Source: GCA-2706205 sp964215955
GTDB taxonomy: Bacteria > Bdellovibrionota > Bacteriovoracia > Bacteriovoracales > Bacteriovoracaceae
Assembly (NCBI GenBank): GCA_964215955.1
Contig: CAXPDR010000029.1
Location: 1 to 64,000 of the forward strand
Direction of reading: 5' to 3'
Length of the DNA: 64,000 bases
Positions 16,614-25,609 of the stretch are shown piece after piece (positions within the stretch are counted from its first letter, which is position 1; the number at the start of each line of letters is the position of its first letter). Made by a program: the position numbers and the translations under genes. Under the pieces are notes generated by a model. It was not told where the DNA came from and did no database searches. It worked only from the letters and a program-made list of their open reading frames with translations.

Positions 16614-19600
16614 ATGAAATTTATTAATTTTGCGTTTTTAATTTTGACTTTTAATTTTGTTTCTTGTTCTCAAGGGCCTGGAAAAACTAATGTCAAAATA
16701 TCCCTGGCAGCAATAAGTGGAAGTGAAAAATTCCCTGGTGGACTTTTTCTTTATGGGAAAAATAAATCAATTCCAGATATGGGTTTTGCCAGAAAAGTAA
16801 ATGCAGATGATACTCTTGAGTTAGAACTTGAAAATGGTGACTGGGGTTTTGTGGTCATGGGGTGGGACGGTTCTCAATACTATGAGGGAAATGCATTTTG
16901 TGATGCTATGGCAAAAAAACTTGATGGTGCTGAAGTCAGTCTTTCTTTGGAAGCGACTAGGGCCAAATGTAGTCCAAGATATATAAATGGTACGAATGAG
17001 CTTTACAATGGATTTTATTCTTTAAAAATTCATACTTGTGCAGGCATAAGAGATCATATTGCGAATGGAGAACCAATTCCTTCTAACTTTAAATGTGATG
17101 GTAGCATGGATATATTTGACGGAGGAATGAAGTCTTTTAAAGTTTACTTGGCTGAGTTTATGCCAGGAGAAGGGGAGCGTTTTTCAAGTGAGTCACGTTG
17201 TTTGACTACAACAAATTCCACAACTCCTGCTTCTGTTAATCTTCCTCTTGGATCAGATAAAATAAAGACTGCTGTATTGATCAAAGGATACTCAGATAGT
17301 TCTTGTACTTCAGAAGTTAAAAAATACGTTTTTAGAGATGGTATCAAATTTCCTGAGGATGATTTTAATGCCGCAGCAGTGCTAGATAGTGTAACAAAAA
17401 CGGTAAATCTTTTTGCTCATGCTAAGTTGTGTAATGAGGCGCAAAAAAACTCACCAGTTTTTGCTGCAAGCTCAGACACAGATAATGATGGCTTGAGTGA
17501 TACTCATTTAATTTGTACACCTACTCAGTTTGCAAGTATAGATGGTTTTCCAACTGATAATTTTATATTAGGTGCTGATATTGATATGAGTGGGTTGAAC
17601 ACAATAACGAGCACATTTTCAGGTAATTTCGATGGGCAAAATTATAGATTGTACGATGGTGTACAACCCATATTTCAAGAAGTCTCAGCAAGTGGTACTG
17701 ATATAAGAATTGAAAATTTAATTATAGATAATTTTCAGATAGATTATAATTTTGAACCTTCAACGAATACACTTGGGATACTTGCCAATCAAAGCTATCC
17801 ATCAGGTGGAAAATTAGAAATAACTAATTTGTATTTTAACTCGAATAATAAAATAGAAATCTCTGTGGCTAACGGTGGAACTATTTCAACCAATACGTAT
17901 CTTGGGGGATTAATTGGAGATGTCCAAGTTCAAACTAGTGGAAAATTAGAAGTTCGTGACATAAAAATGAATGGTTTAGTTAGGGCTTATGATGACAATA
18001 TTAGAGTTGGAGGTGTGTTTGGTCGCTTTAAAAATACCAGTGGTGAAAAACCAAAAGTTGAATCAAGCCGCGTTGGAACCTCTTCAGAAAAAATGATGAT
18101 TCAAGGTTATCAAAAAATCGGTGGTATCGCTGGACAGATACAAGATGCAGAAGTTGTTCAAAAAACAGCGGTTTTTGCAAAGCTTAAAGGAAAGGATTTT
18201 GTAGGTGGGATTGTTGGTGATGCACTTGATGGAACTGAAATTAGAGATGCAAAAACAGATATTGAATATGTACCATTCGATAGCTCTAACTCAAGAGTTG
18301 GTGGTATTATTGGTGGAATCGCAGGTGATTTCTCTGTAAAAGTAGATGGGGTCATGGCAAATTTGGTTGTCCTTGAGCCTACTGGGACTAAAAAAGTAGA
18401 CCAATTAGGTGGTATTATTGGTGGAAAAAATTTTGGTTCTGGAGCTGTTAATCCTTTTCAAATTTCAAATTCAAAAGCCATTGTTGATTTTAATGTTAAT
18501 GGACAATCTCATGGGGGATTGGTTGGAAGTCAATCTGTTACAAATGGAACACGAGATGAAATTAGAAATTCAATTGCTATGGGGAGCTTACTTGAATCAA
18601 GTAGGGTAACGTCGAATATAAATAAAGGTGGATTCGCAGGGGACTCAAGTAACCTTAAGATCGAAATGTCAGTTGCAAGTTTTACTAGTATTGAAGGAGA
18701 CCGACAATTAGGTGGAGGGATTGGTTATAGTAATAACACAATTTTAAATGAATCCCATATCAAAGGACATGTGGAATGTTTAAAAAATACTGCTTATCTT
18801 TCGTGTGGTGGTATTACTGGTCTAAATAACGATTCATTTAATACTGGGCACTTTGAAGACCTTTATGTGGATGTAAGTCTGAATGTTCCAAACTTTGATG
18901 TAGATGGTAATAGTGGTTGTAGTCTTCAGAAGTGTGGACGACTTGCTGGAAATAATCTTTCTTCTTATATGAGTTTTGAGAGAATTTATCTGGTACAAAG
19001 CCAAATGCTAGATATGAATGAAGCAGATATTAGTTTTAATACAGGATCAGGGAATGTGACTCCAGGTGATCACATAGACAATTTACAAACTGATGATTCC
19101 ACAACTTGTAATGGAGCCATCCTAGGAAAATTTGATAATTCTCATGGTATTTTTTCCTCTTGTGGTTTATTATTTGAAAAGCAGTGGCGAAGCTATGGTT
19201 TTGCGGGTGAGTACCTTGCTGGGAATTGGATTGAACCGTTTGAAATCTATTCAACTGTTGAATGGAATAATATTAAAGCCGATGCTTTCTTAGTTCAACA
19301 GACTTTTAAGCTAATGGATGATTTAGATTTTGCCAGTGGAACTTTTGAACCTATTGGGTCAATTTCCAATCCTTTTTCGGGAAGAATTATTCCGAATGGG
19401 AAGACTTTGAAAAGAATTAATTTCACAGCCGGAAATGATAATGCTGGTATCTTTAATGCCACAGGAAATGGTGCAAGTATAGGTTGGTATAATGATCCTC
19501 TTAAAATTTTTGATATGACGATTGATTGTACTTCTCAATTAAACTGTGGAGTCATTGGCCAAGCACAAGATACGAATTTATTTGTTGTGGTTAAAGATGG

Positions 19601-20267
19601 AGATGTTTACGGTACTGGTGATAATTATGGGGGCTTAGTTGGGCTTGGAGTAGAAAGGATTAGTATTAATAACTCTGGTTATGAAGGAAAGGTCCACGGG
19701 AATAGTAAAGTCGGAGGACTTGTTGGCTTTTTAAGTAATGGTGGTTCTGGTGGTGATCATCAAATTAAAAATTCTTTTGTTAGAGCAAAGTTAATTCAAG
19801 CTGATGGAGGTTCAAGTTATAGTGGAGGATTTGTTGGTTTAATTAATTTAAATAATGAAGAATTGGAGATTGAAAACTCTTATCTTAAGTTCATAAACAC
19901 TGGTATAGATAACTTTAAAGGAGACATAGCTGGCTTATTAATGGGTGGGATGAATTCAGGTTATAAGCTTAAGAATATTTTTGCTAATACAAAATATTTA
20001 TCTCTGGCTTCTGGAACTACCTTATATAAAGGAGCATGGAATTTAGGTTCTGCGACTGACAACGGGAGAAGCTACACCCTTGTTGAGCCGGTTGCTAGAG
20101 GATATAGTGTTTCATCGACAGCTATGGATCCGAACTTTCCACTTGTTTCTAGAGAAGCCGATCTTAATACAGATATGTACAGAAGAGACGGTGGTGGAAG
20201 CGTGTGGTATCAAGATGTGAACGGAGAAGTCTTTCTCGCTTGGGAAAAGGCACTTGGTTTAAAATAG
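16614..20267 (+). CDS. Large surface lipoprotein with GLUG repeats
   Basis: This 1217-residue protein has a lipoprotein signal with lipidated Cys18 (FNFVSC). The first 270 residues form a domain shared with the 1281-residue protein at 37810-41652: both begin with KIS...FPGGL and contain an ENGDWGF/DNGKWEF motif. The rest is a long repetitive beta-rich region with GLUG-type motifs such as VGGIAGQI, VGGIVGDA, HGGLVGSQ, YGGLVGLG and VGGLVGFL. GLUG motifs occur in bacterial surface and adhesin-like proteins, so an outer-membrane adhesive or protective role is plausible but unproven. A near-consensus sigma-28 promoter lies upstream, and the gene is monocistronic. Confidence 0.8.
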   Translation: MKFINFAFLILTFNFVSCSQGPGKTNVKISLAAISGSEKFPGGLFLYGKNKSIPDMGFARKVNADDTLELELENGDWGFVVMGWDGSQYYEGNAFCDAMAKKLDGAEVSLSLEATRAKCSPRYINGTNELYNGFYSLKIHTCAGIRDHIANGEPIPSNFKCDGSMDIFDGGMKSFKVYLAEFMPGEGERFSSESRCLTTTNSTTPASVNLPLGSDKIKTAVLIKGYSDSSCTSEVKKYVFRDGIKFPEDDFNAAAVLDSVTKTVNLFAHAKLCNEAQKNSPVFAASSDTDNDGLSDTHLICTPTQFASIDGFPTDNFILGADIDMSGLNTITSTFSGNFDGQNYRLYDGVQPIFQEVSASGTDIRIENLIIDNFQIDYNFEPSTNTLGILANQSYPSGGKLEITNLYFNSNNKIEISVANGGTISTNTYLGGLIGDVQVQTSGKLEVRDIKMNGLVRAYDDNIRVGGVFGRFKNTSGEKPKVESSRVGTSSEKMMIQGYQKIGGIAGQIQDAEVVQKTAVFAKLKGKDFVGGIVGDALDGTEIRDAKTDIEYVPFDSSNSRVGGIIGGIAGDFSVKVDGVMANLVVLEPTGTKKVDQLGGIIGGKNFGSGAVNPFQISNSKAIVDFNVNGQSHGGLVGSQSVTNGTRDEIRNSIAMGSLLESSRVTSNINKGGFAGDSSNLKIEMSVASFTSIEGDRQLGGGIGYSNNTILNESHIKGHVECLKNTAYLSCGGITGLNNDSFNTGHFEDLYVDVSLNVPNFDVDGNSGCSLQKCGRLAGNNLSSYMSFERIYLVQSQMLDMNEADISFNTGSGNVTPGDHIDNLQTDDSTTCNGAILGKFDNSHGIFSSCGLLFEKQWRSYGFAGEYLAGNWIEPFEIYSTVEWNNIKADAFLVQQTFKLMDDLDFASGTFEPIGSISNPFSGRIIPNGKTLKRINFTAGNDNAGIFNATGNGASIGWYNDPLKIFDMTIDCTSQLNCGVIGQAQDTNLFVVVKDGDVYGTGDNYGGLVGLGVERISINNSGYEGKVHGNSKVGGLVGFLSNGGSGGDHQIKNSFVRAKLIQADGGSSYSGGFVGLINLNNEELEIENSYLKFINTGIDNFKGDIAGLLMGGMNSGYKLKNIFANTKYLSLASGTTLYKGAWNLGSATDNGRSYTLVEPVARGYSVSSTAMDPNFPLVSREADLNTDMYRRDGGGSVWYQDVNGEVFLAWEKALGLK

Positions 20268-20269
20268 AT

Positions 20270-20298
20270 CTGACAAATTATTAAAATTTACGTATATT
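20270..20298 (+). promoter_or_regulatory. Sigma-70-type promoter of metG
   Basis: CTGACA (20270-20275) and TATATT (20293-20298) are 17 bases apart, each with five of six consensus positions. The predicted start of transcription is near 20305. This puts the start inside the perfect dyad that runs from 20293 to the metG start codon. Confidence 0.55.
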
Positions 20299-20329
20299 AT
20301 CCTCAAACTAATAATTTGAGGATAATATA
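20293..20329 (+). promoter_or_regulatory. Perfect 15-bp inverted repeat over the metG promoter and start
   Basis: TATATTATCCTCAAA (20293-20307) is the exact reverse complement of TTTGAGGATAATATA (20315-20329), around a seven-base loop CTAATAA. The left arm covers the -10 box and transcription start. The right arm contains the GAGG ribosome-binding site and the first base of the ATG. It could be an operator or, if transcription starts upstream, an RNA hairpin that hides the start codon. Confidence 0.6.
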
Positions 20330-22026
20330 TGAAGCACTTAGTCACGTCTGCACTACCTTACGCTAATGGACCTATTCACTTTGGACATATTGCTGGAGTT
20401 TATTTACCAGCTGATATCTATACGAAACATAGAAAATTAAAAGGTGAAAAATGTATTCATATTAGTGGTTCTGATGAACATGGTGTGGCGATTATGCAAA
20501 ATGCTCAAAAAGCGGGGAAGTCGTATAAAGAGTATGTTGACGAGTGGAATCAAGAGCATTTCGAGCTATTTAAAAAATATGGAATCGAATTTGATTTTTT
20601 TGGACAGACTTCTGAGAAGTACCATGAGGAAGAAGTATTAAAGTGGTTTGATGAGTTGCATGCTAAAGGTTTTATTGAAAAGAGGGCCGAAGAGCAGCTT
20701 CAGTGTCAGGATTGTCATAATTATCTTCCAGATCGTTTTGTGGAAGGGACTTGTTATGTTTGTGACTATGAAGAAGCAAGAGGAGATGAGTGCCCTAATT
20801 GTGGAGAGTGGATTGATGCTGTAAAGCTTAAAAACCCTACATGTAAGTTTTGTGAATCAAAAAATATTGAAGTTAAGTCTGTAGATCAGTGGTATTTGAT
20901 GCTTTCAAAATATCATAAGGAATTTAGAGAGTGGTTTGAAGGTGTTTCTCCTACTTGGAGAAAAACGGTGACTAGCTTTGTTGATTCTTTAACTAAAGAA
21001 GAAATGGTTGATCGTGCGATTACCAGAGATTTAGACTGGGGAATTGATGTTCCGTTAGCTGAGGCGAAAGGGAAGAAACTATATGTGTGGTTTGACGCGC
21101 CAATTGGGTATGTTTCAAATACCAAAGAGTTTTTAAAGAAAACTGAATCAAGTGATGATTATATAAAAGATTGGTGGCAAGCAGAAGATACTGTGATCAC
21201 TAATTTTATTGGTAAAGATAATATCATTTTTCATGCGATTATCTTTCCTATGATGAGCCTTGCTAGTGGCAGGGCCAATGCGGTTAAAAGTCTTCCAGCG
21301 AATCAATATGTAAATTTGGAAGGAAAGCAATTTTCTAAGTCTAAGGGATGGTATGTAGACGCTCATGGTGCTGTGGATGAATTCGGAGCAGATGCTCTAA
21401 GATATTATCTAACAACACTTATCCCTGAGAGTAATGATTCTAGTTATACTTGGGAAGGATTTGAAGCTAAGATTAATAATGAGCTTGCTAATAATATTGG
21501 AAATTTTGTCAATCGTGGAATGACTTTTTTCTATAAGAATTGGAAAGAAGGTATTAGTGAGGATAAGTTTTTAAGCTTTTATGAAACAGAAGCATTTAAA
21601 GATTTAAAAGTTCAAGTTGCTACGATTAATGAAACTCTAGATAATATTCAAGTTAAAAGAGCACTTGAACAAATTATGCATTTAGGTCAAACTGCAAATA
21701 CATTCTTTTCAGATAATGCTCCTTGGGCGCAAATTAAAGAAGATAATGATGCGGCAGCAACGACAATCGCTCACTCGGCTATCTATGTTTTAACTTTGAG
21801 TGCTTTATTAACTCCATATCTTCCGACCCTTTCATCTCAAATTAAAGAGTATTTTGGTGGTTTATCAGATGAAGTCGTTAAAGATCTATACACTGGAGAA
21901 TTTGAGCTTTTAAAGGACTTTGTGAAAGGTGGAGTCCAAATTGTTAAAAAGCCTAAGGGGCTAGTTCAAAAAATTGAAGCTGATCGTATTAAAGAGTTAA
22001 ATGAGCAGTTGAGGGCCAAGGCATAA
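20329..22026 (+). CDS. metG: Methionyl-tRNA synthetase
   Basis: This 565-residue class I aminoacyl-tRNA synthetase charges tRNA-Met. It has the HIGH-equivalent PIHFGH (residue 15), four CxxC zinc knuckles in the connective peptide (CQDC, CYVC, CPNC, CKFC), the methionine-pocket region YVWFDAPIGYVSNT, and the KMSKS-equivalent KQFSKSKGW. It ends after the anticodon-binding helical bundle without the C-terminal Trbp111/EMAP-like dimerisation domain found in some forms such as E. coli MetG. A sigma-70-type promoter and a long dyad precede it, and a conserved structured element follows it. Confidence 0.95.
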   Translation: MKHLVTSALPYANGPIHFGHIAGVYLPADIYTKHRKLKGEKCIHISGSDEHGVAIMQNAQKAGKSYKEYVDEWNQEHFELFKKYGIEFDFFGQTSEKYHEEEVLKWFDELHAKGFIEKRAEEQLQCQDCHNYLPDRFVEGTCYVCDYEEARGDECPNCGEWIDAVKLKNPTCKFCESKNIEVKSVDQWYLMLSKYHKEFREWFEGVSPTWRKTVTSFVDSLTKEEMVDRAITRDLDWGIDVPLAEAKGKKLYVWFDAPIGYVSNTKEFLKKTESSDDYIKDWWQAEDTVITNFIGKDNIIFHAIIFPMMSLASGRANAVKSLPANQYVNLEGKQFSKSKGWYVDAHGAVDEFGADALRYYLTTLIPESNDSSYTWEGFEAKINNELANNIGNFVNRGMTFFYKNWKEGISEDKFLSFYETEAFKDLKVQVATINETLDNIQVKRALEQIMHLGQTANTFFSDNAPWAQIKEDNDAAATTIAHSAIYVLTLSALLTPYLPTLSSQIKEYFGGLSDEVVKDLYTGEFELLKDFVKGGVQIVKKPKGLVQKIEADRIKELNEQLRAKA

Positions 22027-22048
22027 GGACTTTTATTCGTCATTAGCG

Positions 22049-22241
22049 AATGAGTTTAAAGACAAAGTCTGGAAGCGAATGATTATATAACTTAATAACA
22101 ATTGTTTGAAAGAGCTTCCAATTAATCTGGATTAGGGTGAATTATTGTTTAAATCTAATACTGATATACTAACGCCTTCTAGCAAATATCCTTATGAAAC
22201 AAATTATTGCTTCAGTTGTTTATTTTAACTTTAAACTCATT
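22049..22241 (+). ncRNA. Candidate structured RNA element, copy A (3' of metG)
   Basis: A perfect 13-bp stem closes the element: AATGAGTTTAAAG (22049-22061) pairs with CTTTAAACTCATT (22229-22241). Inside are four blocks shared with copy B at 51297-51500: ACAAAGTCTGGAAG (22062-22075), GAGCTTCCAA (22112-22121), CTAACGCCTTCTAG (22169-22182) and GCTTCAGTTGTTTA (22209-22222). The spacers differ in sequence and length. TGGAAGC (22070-22076) pairs with GCTTCCA (22114-22120). No open reading frame is present. A conserved RNA is more likely than a recent transposon copy, but no known family was recognised. It lies on the same strand as metG, 22 bases after its stop. Confidence 0.6.
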
Positions 22242-22274
22242 AACAACATCAAAAACTGTGAGATAAATTTAGCC

Positions 22275-22868
22275 TTATTCTTCCTTGTGATAAAGGTATT
22301 GGTTTCCTTTGATATTTAAGGATTGCTTAAATTCATGGCGGGTTCTATTCCAGGTATGAACGACATGGCCGGTTTCTGAATCAATATAGGCTTCAAAGCT
22401 AAATGGCTTTCCAGCTTGATTTTTGAAACTTACTAGGACGTGTTCAAGATGTTTACCAACATTATCACTTACTTTGATCACAGATCTTTTTAATTCAACC
22501 TTAAAGTCTTTAACTTGATTGTTAGGAATGAGTTTAAAGAAGTTTTTTTGATATTTTTCTTTCCAATCATCATTTACCGAATTTGCAAGATAAAGGTCTT
22601 TTAAATTTTGAACTTTTCCTAAATAGATTCTTTTATTTTCTTTTTTTATTTGAACCGGGATATTTGGTACTGAGGCAATTTTTCTTGAAGCTGGTTTAAC
22701 CGGATCAATATTTTCATTCTTGGTGACCACTGAACTAGAATCTTTTTTTTCTTTTACTTCATTTTTAGCAGTGTTCATCTTCTTTGAAGAAGGATTAACC
22801 AGGAGAAAAGTGCTAACTCCTATGATTAAGCTTAAAACGATAAAAATTTCTTTCTTCTTATTTTTCAT
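22275..22868 (-). CDS. Membrane-anchored protein with PepSY-like C-terminus
   Basis: The 197-residue protein has a single N-terminal hydrophobic segment (residues 8-25), a Lys/Ser-rich linker, and a C-terminal domain containing FSFEAYIDSETGHVVHTWN. That stretch resembles the beta-hairpin of PepSY/FTP propeptide domains (yxVxVDaxTGxVl). Such domains inhibit or chaperone thermolysin-like proteases. The gene directly upstream, one base away, encodes a probable metalloprotease lipoprotein, so a protease-chaperone role is a reasonable inference. No sequence search backs this. Confidence 0.55.
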   Translation of the reverse strand: MKNKKKEIFIVLSLIIGVSTFLLVNPSSKKMNTAKNEVKEKKDSSSVVTKNENIDPVKPASRKIASVPNIPVQIKKENKRIYLGKVQNLKDLYLANSVNDDWKEKYQKNFFKLIPNNQVKDFKVELKRSVIKVSDNVGKHLEHVLVSFKNQAGKPFSFEAYIDSETGHVVHTWNRTRHEFKQSLNIKGNQYLYHKEE

Positions 22869-22869
22869 T

Positions 22870-25596
22870 TTAATCTAAAACCGTAAATTGAAGGTTAATC
22901 ACTTTGTATGGCTCATGTCCAATATACTCATAATCACTAAAGTCTTTTATATCTCCAGCTGATGCTCCTGCTGGAATATTATCAAAACAATCACTACAGT
23001 TAGAAAATCTCACTCTAAAGCGGCAATTAAACTTTGTTCCTGGTTCAATCCATTTATTGACTTCCATTACTACGAGATGGCCAGAATCAAATGCAAAACC
23101 ATCTTTATTCGCCTGATAAGTTTCAGACCATGTTTGTTGAGGATCAATTTTACCTAAGACACCCTGTGAAGCTCCTGGTAAAAATCTCATAAGGCATTCA
23201 TTAGGATTAAAATCATCTCCTGATTTAGAAGGATTATTTAAACAGTCTGAATCTTCAAGTCCAATAGAGTAGTTTCTAAAAAAGTCTTGAGAAACCCATT
23301 TGGTTTCATTTTCATCACTGTATTGCACGAGACAAATAGGTTGGGGGGCATCTAAATCATATTTTGGAAATACTTTATCTACACCGTCTGTTTCGGATTT
23401 ATCTAATTTCTTATTTGTTTTTGAAATTGTGGCACAATTTCCAGGAGTACTGGTACTAGAATCAGTAACTCCACCTTCGGATGAACTTGGAAAACCATCA
23501 ACCATACATGGAACATGGGTTGCAACTCCACCAGTTATATCTCCGTTACTAAGTGCCGTTTTATTGCTCATTTTATTAGTATAAGTATTGGATGTACTCG
23601 TAAGTTTCATATGATCCCAGTCATTGGCCAGAAACTGAACCCCACCCATTGGAGAGTTCGAGTTATTAAATAGATTGAGTGAAACCGCTACAACTTCACC
23701 TGGGCTAATTTTTACATTTCCATTATTATATTCTGTTCCTGCAATGCCTTCCGTTGGACTTACTCTTTTTCCTTGGAAGGTTAGGTTGGTAAGTATGTTC
23801 TTCATATCGTTTTGACCATCGATAACAAAGGCAACAGCTTCCTCATCTAATTTTATAAAATCTTTAGAAATAAGAACTGATTGTTTACGATTATTTTCGT
23901 TTACAGCGGTGTTTAAAGGAATAGATTTGAGATATTTATTATTGAAAATATATCTATTATTATAAGCACTGTAGTAGGTGAGCGCGTTTGTATCAAGGTC
24001 TAATCCATTTCCTCTATCTTCATATGATCTAAATAGGAGTAATCCATAATCATCTAAAAGCTTCTCTGATGAATCAACACTAAATTCAGGGCATAAATTA
24101 TTTGATATATGGTAAATTATATTTTTACCAAAAATTCTAAAAAATCTTCGAAAGTTTGGAGGATTTACGACTTGAGTCCATAAAAAAGATTCGTCAGGAT
24201 TTAAATTAGTAAAAAATAAATTCGCTAGTCCTGTATTGCTAGGATAAGTGTATTCAGAGAAGTAGTCAGAGCCCTTAGCGGTTAAGTCGCCAATCTCTGC
24301 TAGGGTTTCAGACAAAAGTAAAACGACATAATCAGTTGTTCTTTTATGGATATAATTTTTATCTGAACTTTCAAAAGAGCATCTATTTTTAAACTCTTTC
24401 GTTAGAGCGACAAGATAATGAGAAATAGTTCCTGAAGCGTAGTGAACATCTTCAACTGGCACTAAAGGGTTACCTGGGTCATAATGAACGTGTTGTGGAT
24501 AAGATAGTCTTTGCCCAGATGCTTCAGCTACATCTATTGAATGCTCTTCTTCACTTTCAGAAAGAGGACGATACTTAGTAATTGTAGAGTCTCCATTTTC
24601 ATCTTTTGAAAGAGTTCTTAGCTTATAGAAAGCAAATTCTCCAAAGCTTGTTCTGTTATTCATATAATATGCAAAATAATCTGCGATTCCTTCGTTTATA
24701 GCTCCGGCTTCATCATAATAAATTTCCCCAAGGTCGGACTCATAATCATGGGCCGAGCTATAAGGAAGTGAGGTTCCAGGATCAATACCTTTGGTTACAT
24801 TTCTTTGGTTCATCATGGTTTTGACAAAAACATGTCCCATTTCATGATAAATAATACTTGGATCTTGAACCATTCTAAATCCAGCTGTGTCATAACCAAA
24901 ACAAAGTATGTCTTCAGCAGGACTGAAATAGGCATTATATTCCAAATAACATTTTGAATAAGCCTTAAGAGTTTTTTGAATTCCTTTATCTTGAATCAAA
25001 ATAGAACCAGTATCTAAAAAGTTCCACTTAGTTGCTGGTGGAATAGCCAATTCATCTTTATCAAGGTGAACAGATTTATGGACAAAACTCATTGTATCTA
25101 GGAAACGATTGAGCATTGTATTTAAATGATAAAAAGTATTTACCTGGTAGAATTCGTCCGAATTTTTATCAAAAACCCAAGACTCATTTTGATTTTGTAG
25201 GAGAGTGGTTGATGCATTATCATCGTTAAGTACCGCCAGACATTCATCATCTGTTACAGAAGTTTTTAAACTTGATTCAGATGGATTAAAAATATTTGGA
25301 AAGTATTGCTTTACTTCACAATCAGAGTGAAGGGCAGCATTGTCTGTGATAAATTGTGGTTCTAAAAAACCTGAGAAGTTTGTACTTGTGGTGTATTTAC
25401 CTTTCATGGCGATAATATTGTCGGGATAAATAAGTCCTTGATTAGTACCAGCATAAACATTAGCATCTGATCTTCTTACCGATTCAGTTTGTGTGTTTTT
25501 TAAAATGTCAGTACAGGCACTACTAAGAAGAGCAATAGAACTCAAAAGAGCTATGTTTTTGTACTGTGAATATAGTTTATTTAAACTCTTTTTCAA
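22870..25596 (-). CDS. Lipoprotein with gluzincin-type zinc metalloprotease motifs
   Basis: The 908-residue protein carries a lipoprotein signal with lipidated Cys28 (LLSSAC). A zinc-binding HEMGH is at residues 251-255 (IIYHEMGHVFV), and NEGIADYF follows with Glu302 as the likely third ligand. The spacing of about 47 residues and the NExxAD pattern fit thermolysin/fungalysin-type (M4/M36) peptidases. The upstream YHLNTMLNRF stretch is also typical of them. The C-terminal 500 residues are not recognised and are Cys-containing and beta-rich. It is the middle gene of a three-gene operon. An exported protease could serve prey or matrix degradation, but the substrate is unknown. Confidence 0.7.
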   Translation of the reverse strand: MKKSLNKLYSQYKNIALLSSIALLSSACTDILKNTQTESVRRSDANVYAGTNQGLIYPDNIIAMKGKYTTSTNFSGFLEPQFITDNAALHSDCEVKQYFPNIFNPSESSLKTSVTDDECLAVLNDDNASTTLLQNQNESWVFDKNSDEFYQVNTFYHLNTMLNRFLDTMSFVHKSVHLDKDELAIPPATKWNFLDTGSILIQDKGIQKTLKAYSKCYLEYNAYFSPAEDILCFGYDTAGFRMVQDPSIIYHEMGHVFVKTMMNQRNVTKGIDPGTSLPYSSAHDYESDLGEIYYDEAGAINEGIADYFAYYMNNRTSFGEFAFYKLRTLSKDENGDSTITKYRPLSESEEEHSIDVAEASGQRLSYPQHVHYDPGNPLVPVEDVHYASGTISHYLVALTKEFKNRCSFESSDKNYIHKRTTDYVVLLLSETLAEIGDLTAKGSDYFSEYTYPSNTGLANLFFTNLNPDESFLWTQVVNPPNFRRFFRIFGKNIIYHISNNLCPEFSVDSSEKLLDDYGLLLFRSYEDRGNGLDLDTNALTYYSAYNNRYIFNNKYLKSIPLNTAVNENNRKQSVLISKDFIKLDEEAVAFVIDGQNDMKNILTNLTFQGKRVSPTEGIAGTEYNNGNVKISPGEVVAVSLNLFNNSNSPMGGVQFLANDWDHMKLTSTSNTYTNKMSNKTALSNGDITGGVATHVPCMVDGFPSSSEGGVTDSSTSTPGNCATISKTNKKLDKSETDGVDKVFPKYDLDAPQPICLVQYSDENETKWVSQDFFRNYSIGLEDSDCLNNPSKSGDDFNPNECLMRFLPGASQGVLGKIDPQQTWSETYQANKDGFAFDSGHLVVMEVNKWIEPGTKFNCRFRVRFSNCSDCFDNIPAGASAGDIKDFSDYEYIGHEPYKVINLQFTVLD

Positions 25597-25609
25597 ACTC
25601 TATCCTTGT

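Noticed and set aside
22049..22241. The repeated element as 6S RNA
   Set aside because: The length is similar, but there is no open central bubble between long paired arms, and the conserved blocks do not match the 6S RNAs I know. Two copies 3' of unrelated genes also speak against it.
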